Below are positions 1 through 8,493 of a DNA stretch of 64,000 bases, one piece after another. The DNA comes from Williamsia faeni (GTDB lineage Bacteria > Actinomycetota > Actinomycetes > Mycobacteriales > Mycobacteriaceae). The stretch is taken from contig QJJF01000001.1 in the NCBI GenBank assembly GCA_003202005.1, forward strand, positions 1,023,099 to 1,087,098. Direction: 5' to 3'. Positions within the stretch are counted from its first letter, which is position 1. Every line of letters starts with the position of its first letter. The notes beneath the pieces were generated by a model, which did not search any database, was not told the origin of the DNA, and saw only the letters and a program-made list of their open reading frames with translations. Both the position numbers and the translations under genes were made by a program.

Positions 1-26
1 GCGCGTCACTGCGCCCATAGCAGCAA

Positions 27-94
27 AATTCGCTCCACCTCCCTGCATGTGATCCTGTTGCAACTGGATCGAACGCAGGGAGGTGGAGCGAATT
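27..94 (-). terminator. long hairpin terminator behind the MDR reductase gene
   Basis: Two exact 20-nt complementary arms lie at 27-46 and 75-94 and are separated by a 28-nt loop. Read leftward, the stem is followed by a short T-rich run. It sits just past the stop codon of the leftward reductase gene, as a factor-independent terminator would. The loop is long for a simple terminator, so it could also be a small palindromic repeat element. Confidence 0.6.
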
Positions 95-113
95 TGCGGG
101 GGGTGGGCCGGTC

Positions 114-1115
114 TCAGCCGAGACCGACCAGCATCTTGCCGACGTTGCCGCCACGGAGCATGGACAGGAAGGCGTCGACCGCGTTGTCGAGGCCGTCGTA
201 GATCGTCGATTCGGCCACCAGCTCACCGGCGTCAAGCCAGCCGGCGACCCGGTCCTCGAACTCGGGGCGCAGGTCCTCGTGGTCGCGAACGATGAACCCC
301 CGGATGGTGATCCGCTTCAGGATGGCGTTCATCAGATGGTCGATCGGCGGACTGTCGGGGCCGCCGTTGGAGATCATGCCGCACAGGGCGATGCGTCCAC
401 GCAATCGCAACGCCGTCAGTGCCGCCACCAGGTGGTCGCCGCCGACATTGTCGAAATAGAGATCGATTCCGTCGGGTGCCGCCTCGCGGAGACCGGCCCC
501 GATGGGCTGGGCGCGATAGTCGATACCCACGTCGAAGCCGAGGCGCCCGGTCAACAACGACGCCTTCTCCGCCCCACCGGCGCTGCCGATCACCCGCGAA
601 GCGCCGAGAAGTTTCGCGAACTGGCCGGCCGTACTGCCCACGGCTCCGGCGGCCGCGGACACAAAAACCTCGTCGCCGCTGCGTAATTCACCCGCACGTA
701 CCAGCCCGCAGTAGGCCGTGAACCCGGTTTGGCCGAGCACGCCGAGCCAGTGGTGCAAGTCGATTCCGCGGGGGTCGATCACGGTGGCCGCGGCGGTGTC
801 GACCACCGCATGTTCGCGCCAGCCGAGTCGATGCCTGACGTATGACCCGGCAGGTACCTCCCCGTTGCCCTCCACCACCACACCCAGCGCGGACCCGTCG
901 AGCGGCGCGTCCACCTGAAAATTGGTGGTGTAGTGCATTTCTGAAGTGCCCAGGCGTCCACGCATCGACGGATCAACGCTCATGAACAAATTGCGGACGA
1001 GAAGCTGCCCGCTGGTCCGCTCGGGTATCGCCAGGTCCCGGACCTCGAAATGCTCGGGACCGGGATCGCCGTCTGCAGGACGCTCGGACAGGAAGACCGC
1101 CCGCGTCGTGGTCAT
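114..1115 (-). CDS. NADP-dependent MDR-family oxidoreductase (zinc-free alkenal/one oxidoreductase-like)
   Basis: A 333-residue protein of the medium-chain dehydrogenase/reductase family, closest in layout to leukotriene B4 12-hydroxydehydrogenase and curcumin reductases, which reduce alpha,beta-unsaturated carbonyls with NADPH. A glycine-rich cofactor loop (SAAAGAVGSTAGQ) lies in the middle. The four-cysteine structural zinc motif of alcohol dehydrogenases is absent. The ATG at 1115 (MTTTRAVFLS) was chosen because an upstream in-frame extension would run into the preceding gene. Its start lies 11 nt beyond the stop of the PEP-mobile-domain gene, so the two are probably co-transcribed. The substrate is unknown. 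Confidence 0.85.
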   Translation of the reverse strand: MTTTRAVFLSERPADGDPGPEHFEVRDLAIPERTSGQLLVRNLFMSVDPSMRGRLGTSEMHYTTNFQVDAPLDGSALGVVVEGNGEVPAGSYVRHRLGWREHAVVDTAAATVIDPRGIDLHHWLGVLGQTGFTAYCGLVRAGELRSGDEVFVSAAAGAVGSTAGQFAKLLGASRVIGSAGGAEKASLLTGRLGFDVGIDYRAQPIGAGLREAAPDGIDLYFDNVGGDHLVAALTALRLRGRIALCGMISNGGPDSPPIDHLMNAILKRITIRGFIVRDHEDLRPEFEDRVAGWLDAGELVAESTIYDGLDNAVDAFLSMLRGGNVGKMLVGLG

Positions 1116-1126
1116 CACGCCGCTAC

Positions 1127-2851
1127 TCAAGGCAGTTCCAGGATCGTGACCGTGCCCTTGGACCCGTCGACCTCGACTAGCGCACCGTTCGGGATACGCC
1201 GCGTGGCCGCCTGAACACCGGCAGCACAAGCGATCCCGAGCTCACGGCTGACGATCATGGCATGCGAACCCATCGCACCGACATCGGTGATCGCGCCACC
1301 GGAGACCATGAACAGCGGAGTCCACGACGGATCGGTCTGCGGCGCCACGAGAATCTCGCCGACCTCGAACTCGTCCAGCGCTGCCATCGAGGTGATCACG
1401 CGCGTCCGCCCACGCGTGATGCCCGGCGATGCACCTGAACCCTGCAACACATCGCCCACCTTGACGGCCTCGACCGCGGTCTGACCCTTGCGGCCCAGCG
1501 ACGACAGCGGCGGCAGCGGTTCCCGTGCGTCGAGGAAGGTCGGCAGTTCGAGTCCGAACAACCCTTCCCATTCCTTGTGACGCTCGGCCAGCGTGACCTT
1601 CATCGACTCCGGGGCGCTTGCCAGCGCATCGAGTTCGTCATCCACGGCCATGAAGACGTGGTCGGCCGATTCGAGATGACCTTCCGCATGCAATCGGCGG
1701 CCGAGTTCGACAAGTGGGACCCGGGCCTCGTGGATCACCTTGATGCAGTTGGTCTTGGCCCGCTCGCGCCACGCCGCGAACCGGCGGGCCGAAGCCAACG
1801 CTGCGGCGAGCGTGGCCTGGCCCTCGGCGTCGTCACCCACGATGGCAACCGCCTGCGCCATCGCGGCCTCGGTGGCCGCGGCATGGTCGGAGAGTCGCGC
1901 CCCAGGTGAGGCCGCATCGTCCTGCAGCCGGAGACGGTCGATGAGCCCGTACACGAGCTCGGGCTGGGTCTCCCACGACACCGATCCGAGATCCCATTCG
2001 TTGGGTCCCCGGTAGCCGAAGTCGAGGATGAACTGATCGAACGTGGCGTCGAACTTGGGATCGACTCCCGCGATCCGGTCTCCGACACCCTTCACACCGG
2101 CGTCGAATGCGGCCATCAACTTCTCGTCGGCCCGCACCATCCGGCCGAGCTCCCACAACGCGTAGGACGGCAACGCCGAGTCCACATCGCCGGCCGCACC
2201 CACGAGGGTGACGATCAAGTCCTGGTGCTCGGCGCCGAGTAGCTGGCCGAGAACCGCCGGGCCGACCGCGGCGCAGTTGGTGGCAACGACCTCGCCGCGC
2301 CAAGCGACCCGCTCGAGCGGCATCACCGAGCGGGCACGCGCGACGAGCGCGGCCGGGGTCAGCGAGCGCAGGTCGGGCCGCTCGGTGCGCAACCGGTCGG
2401 CGAGGGTGCGGTCTTCTTCGAGTTCGGGGAAGGTCTCGGTCGACAGCGCCCAGGCGTTACGGGACTCCAGCCGACGACTGGCATCGGCGTTCTCGTCTTC
2501 CGGGTGTCCGACATAGGCCGGGATGTTCGGGTCCCCGCCGTACCAGAGCTGGTCGACGAGTTCGACCGGGATCCCGCCGCGGATGCCGACCAGGCGCGAC
2601 ATGGACAGGTTGATGTAGAGGTGTCCGTAGAAGATGCCGGACGACGCCGCCACGTCGGGCTTCTCCGCGAGGGAGTAGCTACCGAGGCTGGCGTAACCGA
2701 AATTCCATCCCGGAAGGATGTTCTGGATCCAGCCGAGATCGGCGCCCAGAGGCGTGATCGGGTCCGACAGGACATCGCTCGCATTGAGCCGTGTGTAGAC
2801 GGGGAGACGGTCGCTCGGATCGGTGTCGACCAACCAACGCTGTTCGGACAT
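1127..2851 (-). CDS. PEP-utilising swivelling-domain protein (PpsA-like half of a PEP synthase-type phosphotransferase)
   Basis: This 574-residue protein ends in a PEP-utilising mobile domain. The phosphohistidine motif GSHAMIVSRELGIACAAG is clear, with the His near residue 530. The first ~440 residues are helical-looking and do not show the ATP-grasp nucleotide-binding domain that full PEP synthases, pyruvate phosphate dikinases or rifampin phosphotransferases carry. The layout therefore resembles the PpsA-type half enzymes that pair with a separate ATP-binding subunit, but no such partner is in this window. It is the first gene of a two-gene leftward unit with an MDR reductase. Phosphorylation of a small organic substrate is plausible but inferred only from the family. 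Confidence 0.75.
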   Translation of the reverse strand: MSEQRWLVDTDPSDRLPVYTRLNASDVLSDPITPLGADLGWIQNILPGWNFGYASLGSYSLAEKPDVAASSGIFYGHLYINLSMSRLVGIRGGIPVELVDQLWYGGDPNIPAYVGHPEDENADASRRLESRNAWALSTETFPELEEDRTLADRLRTERPDLRSLTPAALVARARSVMPLERVAWRGEVVATNCAAVGPAVLGQLLGAEHQDLIVTLVGAAGDVDSALPSYALWELGRMVRADEKLMAAFDAGVKGVGDRIAGVDPKFDATFDQFILDFGYRGPNEWDLGSVSWETQPELVYGLIDRLRLQDDAASPGARLSDHAAATEAAMAQAVAIVGDDAEGQATLAAALASARRFAAWRERAKTNCIKVIHEARVPLVELGRRLHAEGHLESADHVFMAVDDELDALASAPESMKVTLAERHKEWEGLFGLELPTFLDAREPLPPLSSLGRKGQTAVEAVKVGDVLQGSGASPGITRGRTRVITSMAALDEFEVGEILVAPQTDPSWTPLFMVSGGAITDVGAMGSHAMIVSRELGIACAAGVQAATRRIPNGALVEVDGSKGTVTILELP

Positions 2852-2921
2852 TTGTGTTTCTCGTCTCTGCTCTCACCGATCGCGCCGCGATGGGTAGTTT
2901 CTTTATTCGGACTTGACTAGT

Positions 2922-2975
2922 GTGTGACATGTGACACTCTACATGCAAGACTGTAGTCGATCACAAGTTACTTGT
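2922..2975. promoter_or_regulatory. divergent control region with two palindromic sites
   Basis: This lies in the 160-nt gap between the divergent PEP-mobile and SDR genes. GTGTGACATGTGACAC at 2922-2937 is a near-perfect inverted repeat, and ACAAGTTACTTGT at 2963-2975 is a palindrome with a 3-nt centre. A TTGACT box at 2913-2918 could be a rightward -35 element. The cognate regulator is unknown. The second site is similar to, but has the wrong centre spacing for, the KstR2 motif. Confidence 0.4.
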
Positions 2976-3011
2976 CTGTGGTCCAGCCTGAAATCGTAGA
3001 GGAGAACTTCG

Positions 3012-3788
3012 ATGAAACTGCAAGACAAGGTTGTTGCCATCACAGGCGGCACCCAGGGAATCGGTCGCGGCATCGCCGAGGCGGCTTTGGCAGAAGGCGC
3101 GAAGGTGTCTCTCAACGGTCGGTCAAAGGAGAAGGGCGATAAAGCTCTGGCCGAATTCGGTGTCGGTGACCGCGCCGCGTTCTTTGCCGGTGACGTGACC
3201 GTGCAGGCCGATGTCGAAGACTTCATCGAGCAGACCGTGGCCACGTTCGGCCGGATCGACGTACTGGTCAACAATGCCGGTGGCGCAAAGGATCTCCAGC
3301 CCACCGTCAACCTGACGGACGAGGAATGGACTCTGGTCATGAACTGGAATCTCAACTCGAATTTCTGGGCCACTCGACGCGCCTTGCAGCACATGCTGCC
3401 GAACAAATACGGCCGGATCATCAACATCTCCTCGGTGGAGGGCAAGCACGGCAAGCCGGTGTTCACCGCCTATGTGGCCGCCAAGCACGCGATCAACGGG
3501 ATGACGAAGTCCATCGCCCGCGAGGTGGGTACCGAGGGCATCACCGTCAACTCCATCTGCCCAGGCCTGGTGATCACGGACATCATCAAGGACAACGGCC
3601 CCGACACCGCGAAGGCGATGGGGATGTCGTTCGAGGAGATGGTGGCACTGTTCGCCGAGGAGTCCGCCCTCAAACGCCCCAACACCGTCGAGGAAGTCGC
3701 CGCCATGGCGATGCTGCTCGCCTCGGACGCCGGCGCCGGTATCACCGGTGCGCTGATCAGCGTCGACGGCGGCACCGCCTCGTACTGA
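3012..3788 (+). CDS. SDR-family oxidoreductase
   Basis: A 258-residue classical short-chain dehydrogenase. It shows the N-terminal cofactor motif TGGTQGIG, the NNAG motif, a catalytic Ser in NISSVEG, the Tyr-x3-Lys pair in YVAAK and the C-terminal VDGG signature. Overall it resembles 3-hydroxyacyl/3-hydroxybutyrate and 3-oxoacyl reductases of about 255 residues. A ribosome-binding AGAGGAG lies just upstream of the ATG. It is divergent from the PEP-mobile gene and convergent with a ThuA gene. The exact substrate is not readable. Confidence 0.85.
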   Translation: MKLQDKVVAITGGTQGIGRGIAEAALAEGAKVSLNGRSKEKGDKALAEFGVGDRAAFFAGDVTVQADVEDFIEQTVATFGRIDVLVNNAGGAKDLQPTVNLTDEEWTLVMNWNLNSNFWATRRALQHMLPNKYGRIINISSVEGKHGKPVFTAYVAAKHAINGMTKSIAREVGTEGITVNSICPGLVITDIIKDNGPDTAKAMGMSFEEMVALFAEESALKRPNTVEEVAAMAMLLASDAGAGITGALISVDGGTASY

Positions 3789-3824
3789 TGCTCGCTCGCC
3801 GGTTTCGATCGGCGGGCAAAGAAG

Positions 3825-3870
3825 AAGGTGGTTCACCGGTCGACCCCTCCAAGGACCGGTGGACCACCTT
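3825..3870. terminator. bidirectional hairpin terminator
   Basis: Arms 3825-3841 and 3854-3870 are complementary over 17 nt with one mismatch and a 12-nt loop. T-rich sequence follows on the right, and A-rich sequence on the left gives Us when read leftward. It sits between the convergent SDR and ThuA genes and can serve both. Confidence 0.8.
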
Positions 3871-3890
3871 TTCAGTTCAGGTGAGGCCTT

Positions 3891-4670
3891 CTAGGCCCCC
3901 CGGGAGATCTCCCCGGTGACAGCCCAGGACAGGCAGCGCCCCAGGATGGTGTGGAACTCCGGGACGGCCCAGCTGCCGAGATCAACCCTGCCGAGGTCGT
4001 CGATGCCCAGATCCTGCACGTCGAAGCGCCCCCGGCAATGCCCGAGCGTGAAGTAGCAGACCGTTCCGCTGCCCTGCTGCTTGAGGTACAAGACCGGTCT
4101 CGGCTCGTCGACCGTCGTGTGGCCTTCCTCGAATCCTGTTGACTCACCGACGAAACGGGTGTGCGCCAGGACATCGAAGGGTGGATGCAACTCACTGATG
4201 TAGAGCTCGTCGGTGACCTCGAACGGTTCGACGCCGGCGACAAACGGATGCTCGGGCGCAGTGATTTCGACGAGATAGGGGGCAATCGGCGGATGTCCGA
4301 GGAATTGACTGCCGAGAACCTCGGGGAGATCTCCCAGAGTTCGCGGTGTCACGTACTTGCTCGCCGAACCGGGAGGTGTCCGGTCGATCGCGGAGTTGGT
4401 CCCGTGCAGCGCCAGCCACCGACCGCCGCCGGATACGAAGTCCGCCAAAGCCTTCTGCTGCACTTCATCCGGCACCCGATTGCAGGTGTAGGTGATCAAC
4501 AGATCGGCCGCTGCCAGGGCATCGAGGCAGTTGTAGTCCTCGAAGACCCTGGTGCGGACGTTCTCGTACTCGCCGAGAGCCGAAAGTAGCTGCAGCCGAG
4601 CGTAATCGAAGTCGTGCCACTGACCACCGCACACCACGACCGCGTCGAGCCGGCCTGCTGGTCCCGACAT
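3891..4670 (-). CDS. ThuA-domain protein (copy 1)
   Basis: A 259-residue protein of the ThuA / glutamine-amidotransferase-like family. It starts with a beta strand and a VVCGGQWHDF loop, has the WLALHGTNSA strand-turn typical of ThuA proteins, and carries conserved histidines in HPFV and LGHCRGRF. ThuA proteins are linked to sugar and other catabolic clusters, but their chemistry is mostly unproven. An AAGGAAC ribosome-binding sequence precedes the ATG. It is the last gene of a leftward unit with dihydrolipoyl dehydrogenase (29 nt away) and an SDR. A paralogous ThuA gene lies on the opposite strand at 9365. Confidence 0.75.
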   Translation of the reverse strand: MSGPAGRLDAVVVCGGQWHDFDYARLQLLSALGEYENVRTRVFEDYNCLDALAAADLLITYTCNRVPDEVQQKALADFVSGGGRWLALHGTNSAIDRTPPGSASKYVTPRTLGDLPEVLGSQFLGHPPIAPYLVEITAPEHPFVAGVEPFEVTDELYISELHPPFDVLAHTRFVGESTGFEEGHTTVDEPRPVLYLKQQGSGTVCYFTLGHCRGRFDVQDLGIDDLGRVDLGSWAVPEFHTILGRCLSWAVTGEISRGA

Positions 4671-4699
4671 TGTTCCTTCTTTCTGCGACGGCGGCCGTG

Positions 4700-6100
4700 T
4701 CAGCCGTGCGCGTGGAGTGCCTTGCCCGCGAGTGCCAGATGCGCTTCTCCCAGGGCTTCGGCCTGCGTGGGATGGGCATGGATCAACGGCGCCACGTCTG
4801 CGGCGGTCGCCTCCCAGTTGTAGATCAGTTGCGCTTCGCCGATGAGTTCCCCGACGCGCGCTCCGACGAGGTGGATACCCACCACCGGCCCGTCATCGCC
4901 CTGGCGCACGAGTTTCACGCCACCCGAGGTACGCAGGATCCGGCTCTTGCCGTTACCGCCCAGGTCGTACACCGCGGTGCTCACCTCGCCGTATTCCGCG
5001 GCGGCCTCCGCCTCGGTGAGACCGACCGACGCGACCTCGGGGTTGGAGTATGTGACGCGTGGAATTCCCTTGTCGGCGATGGGCATACAGTCGACCCCCG
5101 CCAGCTGTTCGGCGACGAGGATGCCCTGGGCGAAACCTCGGTGTGCCAATTGCGGTCCGGCGACGATGTCGCCCACGGCGAACACACCGGGAACCGAGGT
5201 CTGCAACCACTCATCGGTGACCACGAAGCCACGATCGATGTCGATGCCGGCCTCGGCGAATCCCATGTCCGCAGTGCGTGGACCTCGACCCACCGCGACG
5301 AGCATCAGGTCGGCTTCGATGTGTGAGCCGTCGGCGAGTTCGACGTCGACGCCCGCCTGATCGCCCTGGGTGACCGCGGCGAAGGCCGTCTTCGTCCGGA
5401 GCACCAATCCACGTTTACGGAAGGCACGTTCGACCTGTTTCGAGGTCCAGACATCCTCTGTGGGAAGGAGATTCGGCGCCGCCTCGACAATCGTGACGTG
5501 CGCACCGAGCGAGGACCAGACACTGGCGAACTCACACCCGATCACTCCACCGCCGAGCACGACCACGCGATCGGGAACGCTGTCGAGTTCCAGTGCACGA
5601 TCGCTGGTCATCACCCGCCCACCGATCTCGAGCCCGGGCAAGGATTTCGACTCCGAGCCGGTGGCCAGCACCAGTGCTTCACCACGGTAGGTGGCAGTAC
5701 CCCCATCGGCGAGTTCGACCTCGACGACGCGATCACCGACAACACGGCCACGACCGCTGACGAGCTCGATCTCACGCGACGCGACCAGCCCCTGCAAGCC
5801 GCGGTAGAGACCGGCGATGACGTCGTTCTTATAGCTGTTGACCGCGCTCATGTCGATACCATCGAGGGTCGCCTTGACCCCGAAACCCGGTGCCTCGCGG
5901 ACAGAATCGGCAACCTCGGCCGAGTGGAGCAACGCCTTGGTCGGGATACAGCCGTTGTGCAGGCAGGTTCCGCCGAGTTTGTCGGCTTCGATCAATATGA
6001 CCGACATACCCAATTGCGCGGCCCGCAACGCGCACGCATAGCCACCCGAACCTCCACCGAGGATCAGGACGTCGGCGCTGCCGGTCACCTCATTCGCCAT
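4700..6100 (-). CDS. lpdA: dihydrolipoyl dehydrogenase (E3-type flavoprotein disulfide reductase)
   Basis: A 466-residue FAD/NAD enzyme with the expected order of parts. The FAD dinucleotide loop is ILGGGSGGYA at about 14-22. The redox disulfide GGTCLHNGCIPTK uses Cys46 and Cys51. A second nucleotide loop VLGGGVIGCEFAS follows, and the C-terminal catalytic HAHPTQAEALGE has the His-Glu pair near 443/448. It oxidises dihydrolipoamide in 2-oxoacid dehydrogenase complexes. No E1/E2 or glycine-cleavage gene is nearby, so this may be a pathway-specific E3 serving the surrounding catabolic unit. It begins 7 nt after the upstream SDR gene. Confidence 0.88.
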   Translation of the reverse strand: MANEVTGSADVLILGGGSGGYACALRAAQLGMSVILIEADKLGGTCLHNGCIPTKALLHSAEVADSVREAPGFGVKATLDGIDMSAVNSYKNDVIAGLYRGLQGLVASREIELVSGRGRVVGDRVVEVELADGGTATYRGEALVLATGSESKSLPGLEIGGRVMTSDRALELDSVPDRVVVLGGGVIGCEFASVWSSLGAHVTIVEAAPNLLPTEDVWTSKQVERAFRKRGLVLRTKTAFAAVTQGDQAGVDVELADGSHIEADLMLVAVGRGPRTADMGFAEAGIDIDRGFVVTDEWLQTSVPGVFAVGDIVAGPQLAHRGFAQGILVAEQLAGVDCMPIADKGIPRVTYSNPEVASVGLTEAEAAAEYGEVSTAVYDLGGNGKSRILRTSGGVKLVRQGDDGPVVGIHLVGARVGELIGEAQLIYNWEATAADVAPLIHAHPTQAEALGEAHLALAGKALHAHG

Positions 6101-6107
6101 GTCGATC

Positions 6108-6869
6108 TCAGAAATCGAAGCGGTTGGTAAATCCGCCGTCGACGACCAGATTGGTTCCGGTGATGTGGCCGGCGGCCGGAGAAGCCAAGAACGTCACCGC
6201 ATTTGCGATGTCCTCGGCCGCGCCGAGTTTGCCCAGCGAGGCGACGGCCAGGGTGGACTCATACAGTTCCGGTCGATTGGTCTTGATCTTGTCCCAGTCG
6301 CCGCCATCGAAGTAGATCGGGCCGGGCGACACCGCGTTGAATCGGATGCCCTTCGGGCCGAGCGCCCGCGCCTGAGCCGAGGAGTGCTGCAGCACAGCTG
6401 CTTTCAATGCACCATAGCTGTTGGCGGTCGTGAAGGGACCCGCCTCGAGCGCCGACGTGGTGGCGATCGTGACCACCGCTGCCGCCTCACTGGCTTCGAG
6501 ATGGGGTTTCGCCGACTCGATGAATGTCACATAGCTCATCAGGTCCACGTTGAAGCTGTTCACCCACGACTGTGGGCCTTTGCCGGTGGACGCCGAAGCG
6601 TTGACCACAACGATGTCGAGACCACCCAGCGCTTCTGCGGCCTCGCCTACGAACGACGTCACTGCGTCCGCGTCACCCACGTCGAACGCTTTGTGAAAGA
6701 CCGTTCCCTGCTCGGATAGTTCGGCGGCGATTTCATTGAGATGGTCCGCACCACGAGCACAGATGGCCACCGACGCACCCTCGGCCAGCAGAGTGCGGGC
6801 GATGGCCAGACCGATGCCGCGGCTGGCTCCGCTGACGAGTGCTCGTTTGCCTTTGAGGTTGAGATCCAT
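6108..6869 (-). CDS. SDR-family oxidoreductase
   Basis: A 253-residue short-chain dehydrogenase. It has the cofactor loop SGASRGIG, a variant NAS motif (VVNASAS) in place of NNAG, the SYGALK Tyr-Lys pair, and the C-terminal VVDGGFTNRFDF. The second half resembles enzymes of dihydrodiol and hydroxyacyl metabolism. It is upstream of lpdA with 7 nt between them and is part of the leftward unit that probably also includes the histidine phosphatase 44 nt upstream. The substrate is unknown. Confidence 0.85.
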   Translation of the reverse strand: MDLNLKGKRALVSGASRGIGLAIARTLLAEGASVAICARGADHLNEIAAELSEQGTVFHKAFDVGDADAVTSFVGEAAEALGGLDIVVVNASASTGKGPQSWVNSFNVDLMSYVTFIESAKPHLEASEAAAVVTIATTSALEAGPFTTANSYGALKAAVLQHSSAQARALGPKGIRFNAVSPGPIYFDGGDWDKIKTNRPELYESTLAVASLGKLGAAEDIANAVTFLASPAAGHITGTNLVVDGGFTNRFDF

Positions 6870-6913
6870 GGGGACTCCTTTGTATGAACCGGGCTTTCAC
6901 ACCCAGCTGGTTT

Positions 6914-7621
6914 CTAGAGATTCATCGCTCCGACGTGGGTCTGGAACGGAAGTACGTGCGAAAAGTCGTTGACAGACTGAACGGCCCGGCGGGTGTCTGC
7001 GCCGCGGAGCACGGACAGCGAGGTGTGGTGAACCCGGACCGGCATGTCGAAACCACTCCCGAGCGCGTCGGCGAGCACCGCGTTGATCACGCCACCGTGG
7101 CAGGTCACCACCACCCGTTCGCCCAGGTGATCGTCGACTATCGCGGCGATCTGGCCCAGCACGCGGGCACGGAACTCGATCGGGTCCTCGGCGTAGGGAA
7201 ACGCCTCGTATCGACGAGTCCGGATGTGTTCGCGGAAAATTTGTGAGATCTCGTCATGCGGCAGCACCTCGAACGGTGACTGGTCGGCGGGAAACCGCTG
7301 CCACGGTTCGTACTCGGTCAGTTCGTCGCGAACCACCGGTACCAATCCGTGCTGGTCCGCGATCTCGGTGCCGGTGCGCAGCGCTCGGCGCAGCGGCGAG
7401 CTGTAGACCGCATCCACCTGCTTGGTGGCCAGGCGCTGCGCAACGGCACGCACCTGGCGTTCACCGAGTTCGGACAACGGCGGGTCGACGGTCTCGCCGG
7501 CACTGAGTTCTTTGCTGAGTTGCTGTTCGCCGTGACGGACCAACACCAACTCACACAGCCCGGTCAACGGCGCGAACGGGTTGTCGAGGTCGATGGACCG
7601 GGCGCGGGACTGGTTGAGCAC
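6914..7621 (-). CDS. histidine phosphatase family protein (phosphoglycerate-mutase-like)
   Basis: A 235-residue protein with the phosphohistidine motif LVRHGEQ (Arg29, His30), the SSPLRRALRTG helix, and the second catalytic His in VVTCHGGVINAV. This is the standard pattern of acid-phosphatase/cofactor-dependent mutase enzymes that dephosphorylate small molecules. It stands between a TetR gene and the SDR-lpdA-ThuA genes, all leftward. With the half-dikinase at 1127 it could in principle form a phosphorylate-then-dephosphorylate pair, but that is only a suggestion from proximity. Confidence 0.82.
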   Translation of the reverse strand: MLNQSRARSIDLDNPFAPLTGLCELVLVRHGEQQLSKELSAGETVDPPLSELGERQVRAVAQRLATKQVDAVYSSPLRRALRTGTEIADQHGLVPVVRDELTEYEPWQRFPADQSPFEVLPHDEISQIFREHIRTRRYEAFPYAEDPIEFRARVLGQIAAIVDDHLGERVVVTCHGGVINAVLADALGSGFDMPVRVHHTSLSVLRGADTRRAVQSVNDFSHVLPFQTHVGAMNL

Positions 7622-7676
7622 AACGACAAGTCAACCACAAACTGTCGCTGGTCTAAAGATACTTTCGACAATTACC

Positions 7677-7687
7677 TGGTCAGACCA
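7677..7687. promoter_or_regulatory. palindrome TGGTCAGACCA between phosphatase and TetR genes
   Basis: A perfect 11-nt palindrome with a single central base lies in the 109-nt gap upstream of the histidine phosphatase start. A related half site, TGGTCT, lies about 30 nt to the left. It is a candidate operator for the adjacent TetR regulator. The evidence is symmetry and position only. Confidence 0.3.
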
Positions 7688-7730
7688 CTCTGGGCGTGGG
7701 GTTACTGCTGATAATCACCAGCGATGTGGA

Positions 7731-8390
7731 TCACACACTTCCGATGTCGGCCGCCAATTCGCGTACCTCGTCGGAGAACTTTCGGCGCCCGAGGTTGGCC
7801 AGTACCGCGTCCTCGGTGAGCCACGACGAGGCCGACACCTCGAGCAGACTCGACAATGCCGTTGCGGCGGCGGCCTGTTTGGCGCGCGCGGTGATCCCGT
7901 TTCGGGTACGCAACTCGTCAGAGAAGAGGTTGAGCATCTCCAACCGCACCTCACGACGCAGGGCCTCGATCGACAGACTCCACCCCGGTGAACGCACGAA
8001 GTACACCAGCGATGCCGCACGGTGCCGATCTGTCCACTCGAGCAGTCGCACGATGATGTCACCGAGCGCTGCGTCCGGGTCGTTCGCGAGCTCGCCCCGG
8101 AGCTCGTCGAGGAGTCCGTTGGCATACAACCGGAGTCCACCGAGCAGGACTTCATCCTTGGAGGGGTAGTGGTAGTAGACCGCGGCCGAGGTCATGTGGG
8201 CCTCGGCGGCGATATCCGCGACGGTGACGTCCTCGATCGACCGCACCGAATACAGGTGCATGGCCGCCTCGACCACGACCTCGCGGCGAGACGGGCGGTG
8301 CGCCGCCCGCTTCGTCCCCTTGCCGGACGGTGCCGTCGCCGATTTCCGTTTCGCCCCGGTCTGCCCAGACGTCACTTCGTTGCCTGCCAT
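7731..8390 (-). CDS. TetR-family transcriptional regulator
   Basis: A 219-residue regulator. After a Lys/Ser/Thr-rich tail of about 30 residues, a TetR helix-turn-helix follows at about 35-80 (TVADIAAEAHMTSAAVYYHY). The remainder is a helical ligand-binding domain. It shares the HRPSRR lead-in to the DNA-binding domain with the divergently transcribed TetR at 8494, which suggests the two are paralogs. It precedes the leftward phosphatase-SDR-lpdA-ThuA genes. Confidence 0.88.
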   Translation of the reverse strand: MAGNEVTSGQTGAKRKSATAPSGKGTKRAAHRPSRREVVVEAAMHLYSVRSIEDVTVADIAAEAHMTSAAVYYHYPSKDEVLLGGLRLYANGLLDELRGELANDPDAALGDIIVRLLEWTDRHRAASLVYFVRSPGWSLSIEALRREVRLEMLNLFSDELRTRNGITARAKQAAAATALSSLLEVSASSWLTEDAVLANLGRRKFSDEVRELAADIGSV

Positions 8391-8493
8391 GGGCTAGATC
8401 ATGACACCAAACGGCCGGGCACGGATCCCGCCACCTGCCCGAAGGAGTAACTTTGGGGTGAATCCAGTGATCCAGGGCCGAGGAAGGACCGCT

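Noticed and set aside
2963-2975. ACAAGTTACTTGT as a KstR2 operator
   Set aside because: KstR2 sites need two bases between CAAG and CTTG; here there are three, so only a generic palindrome is reported.
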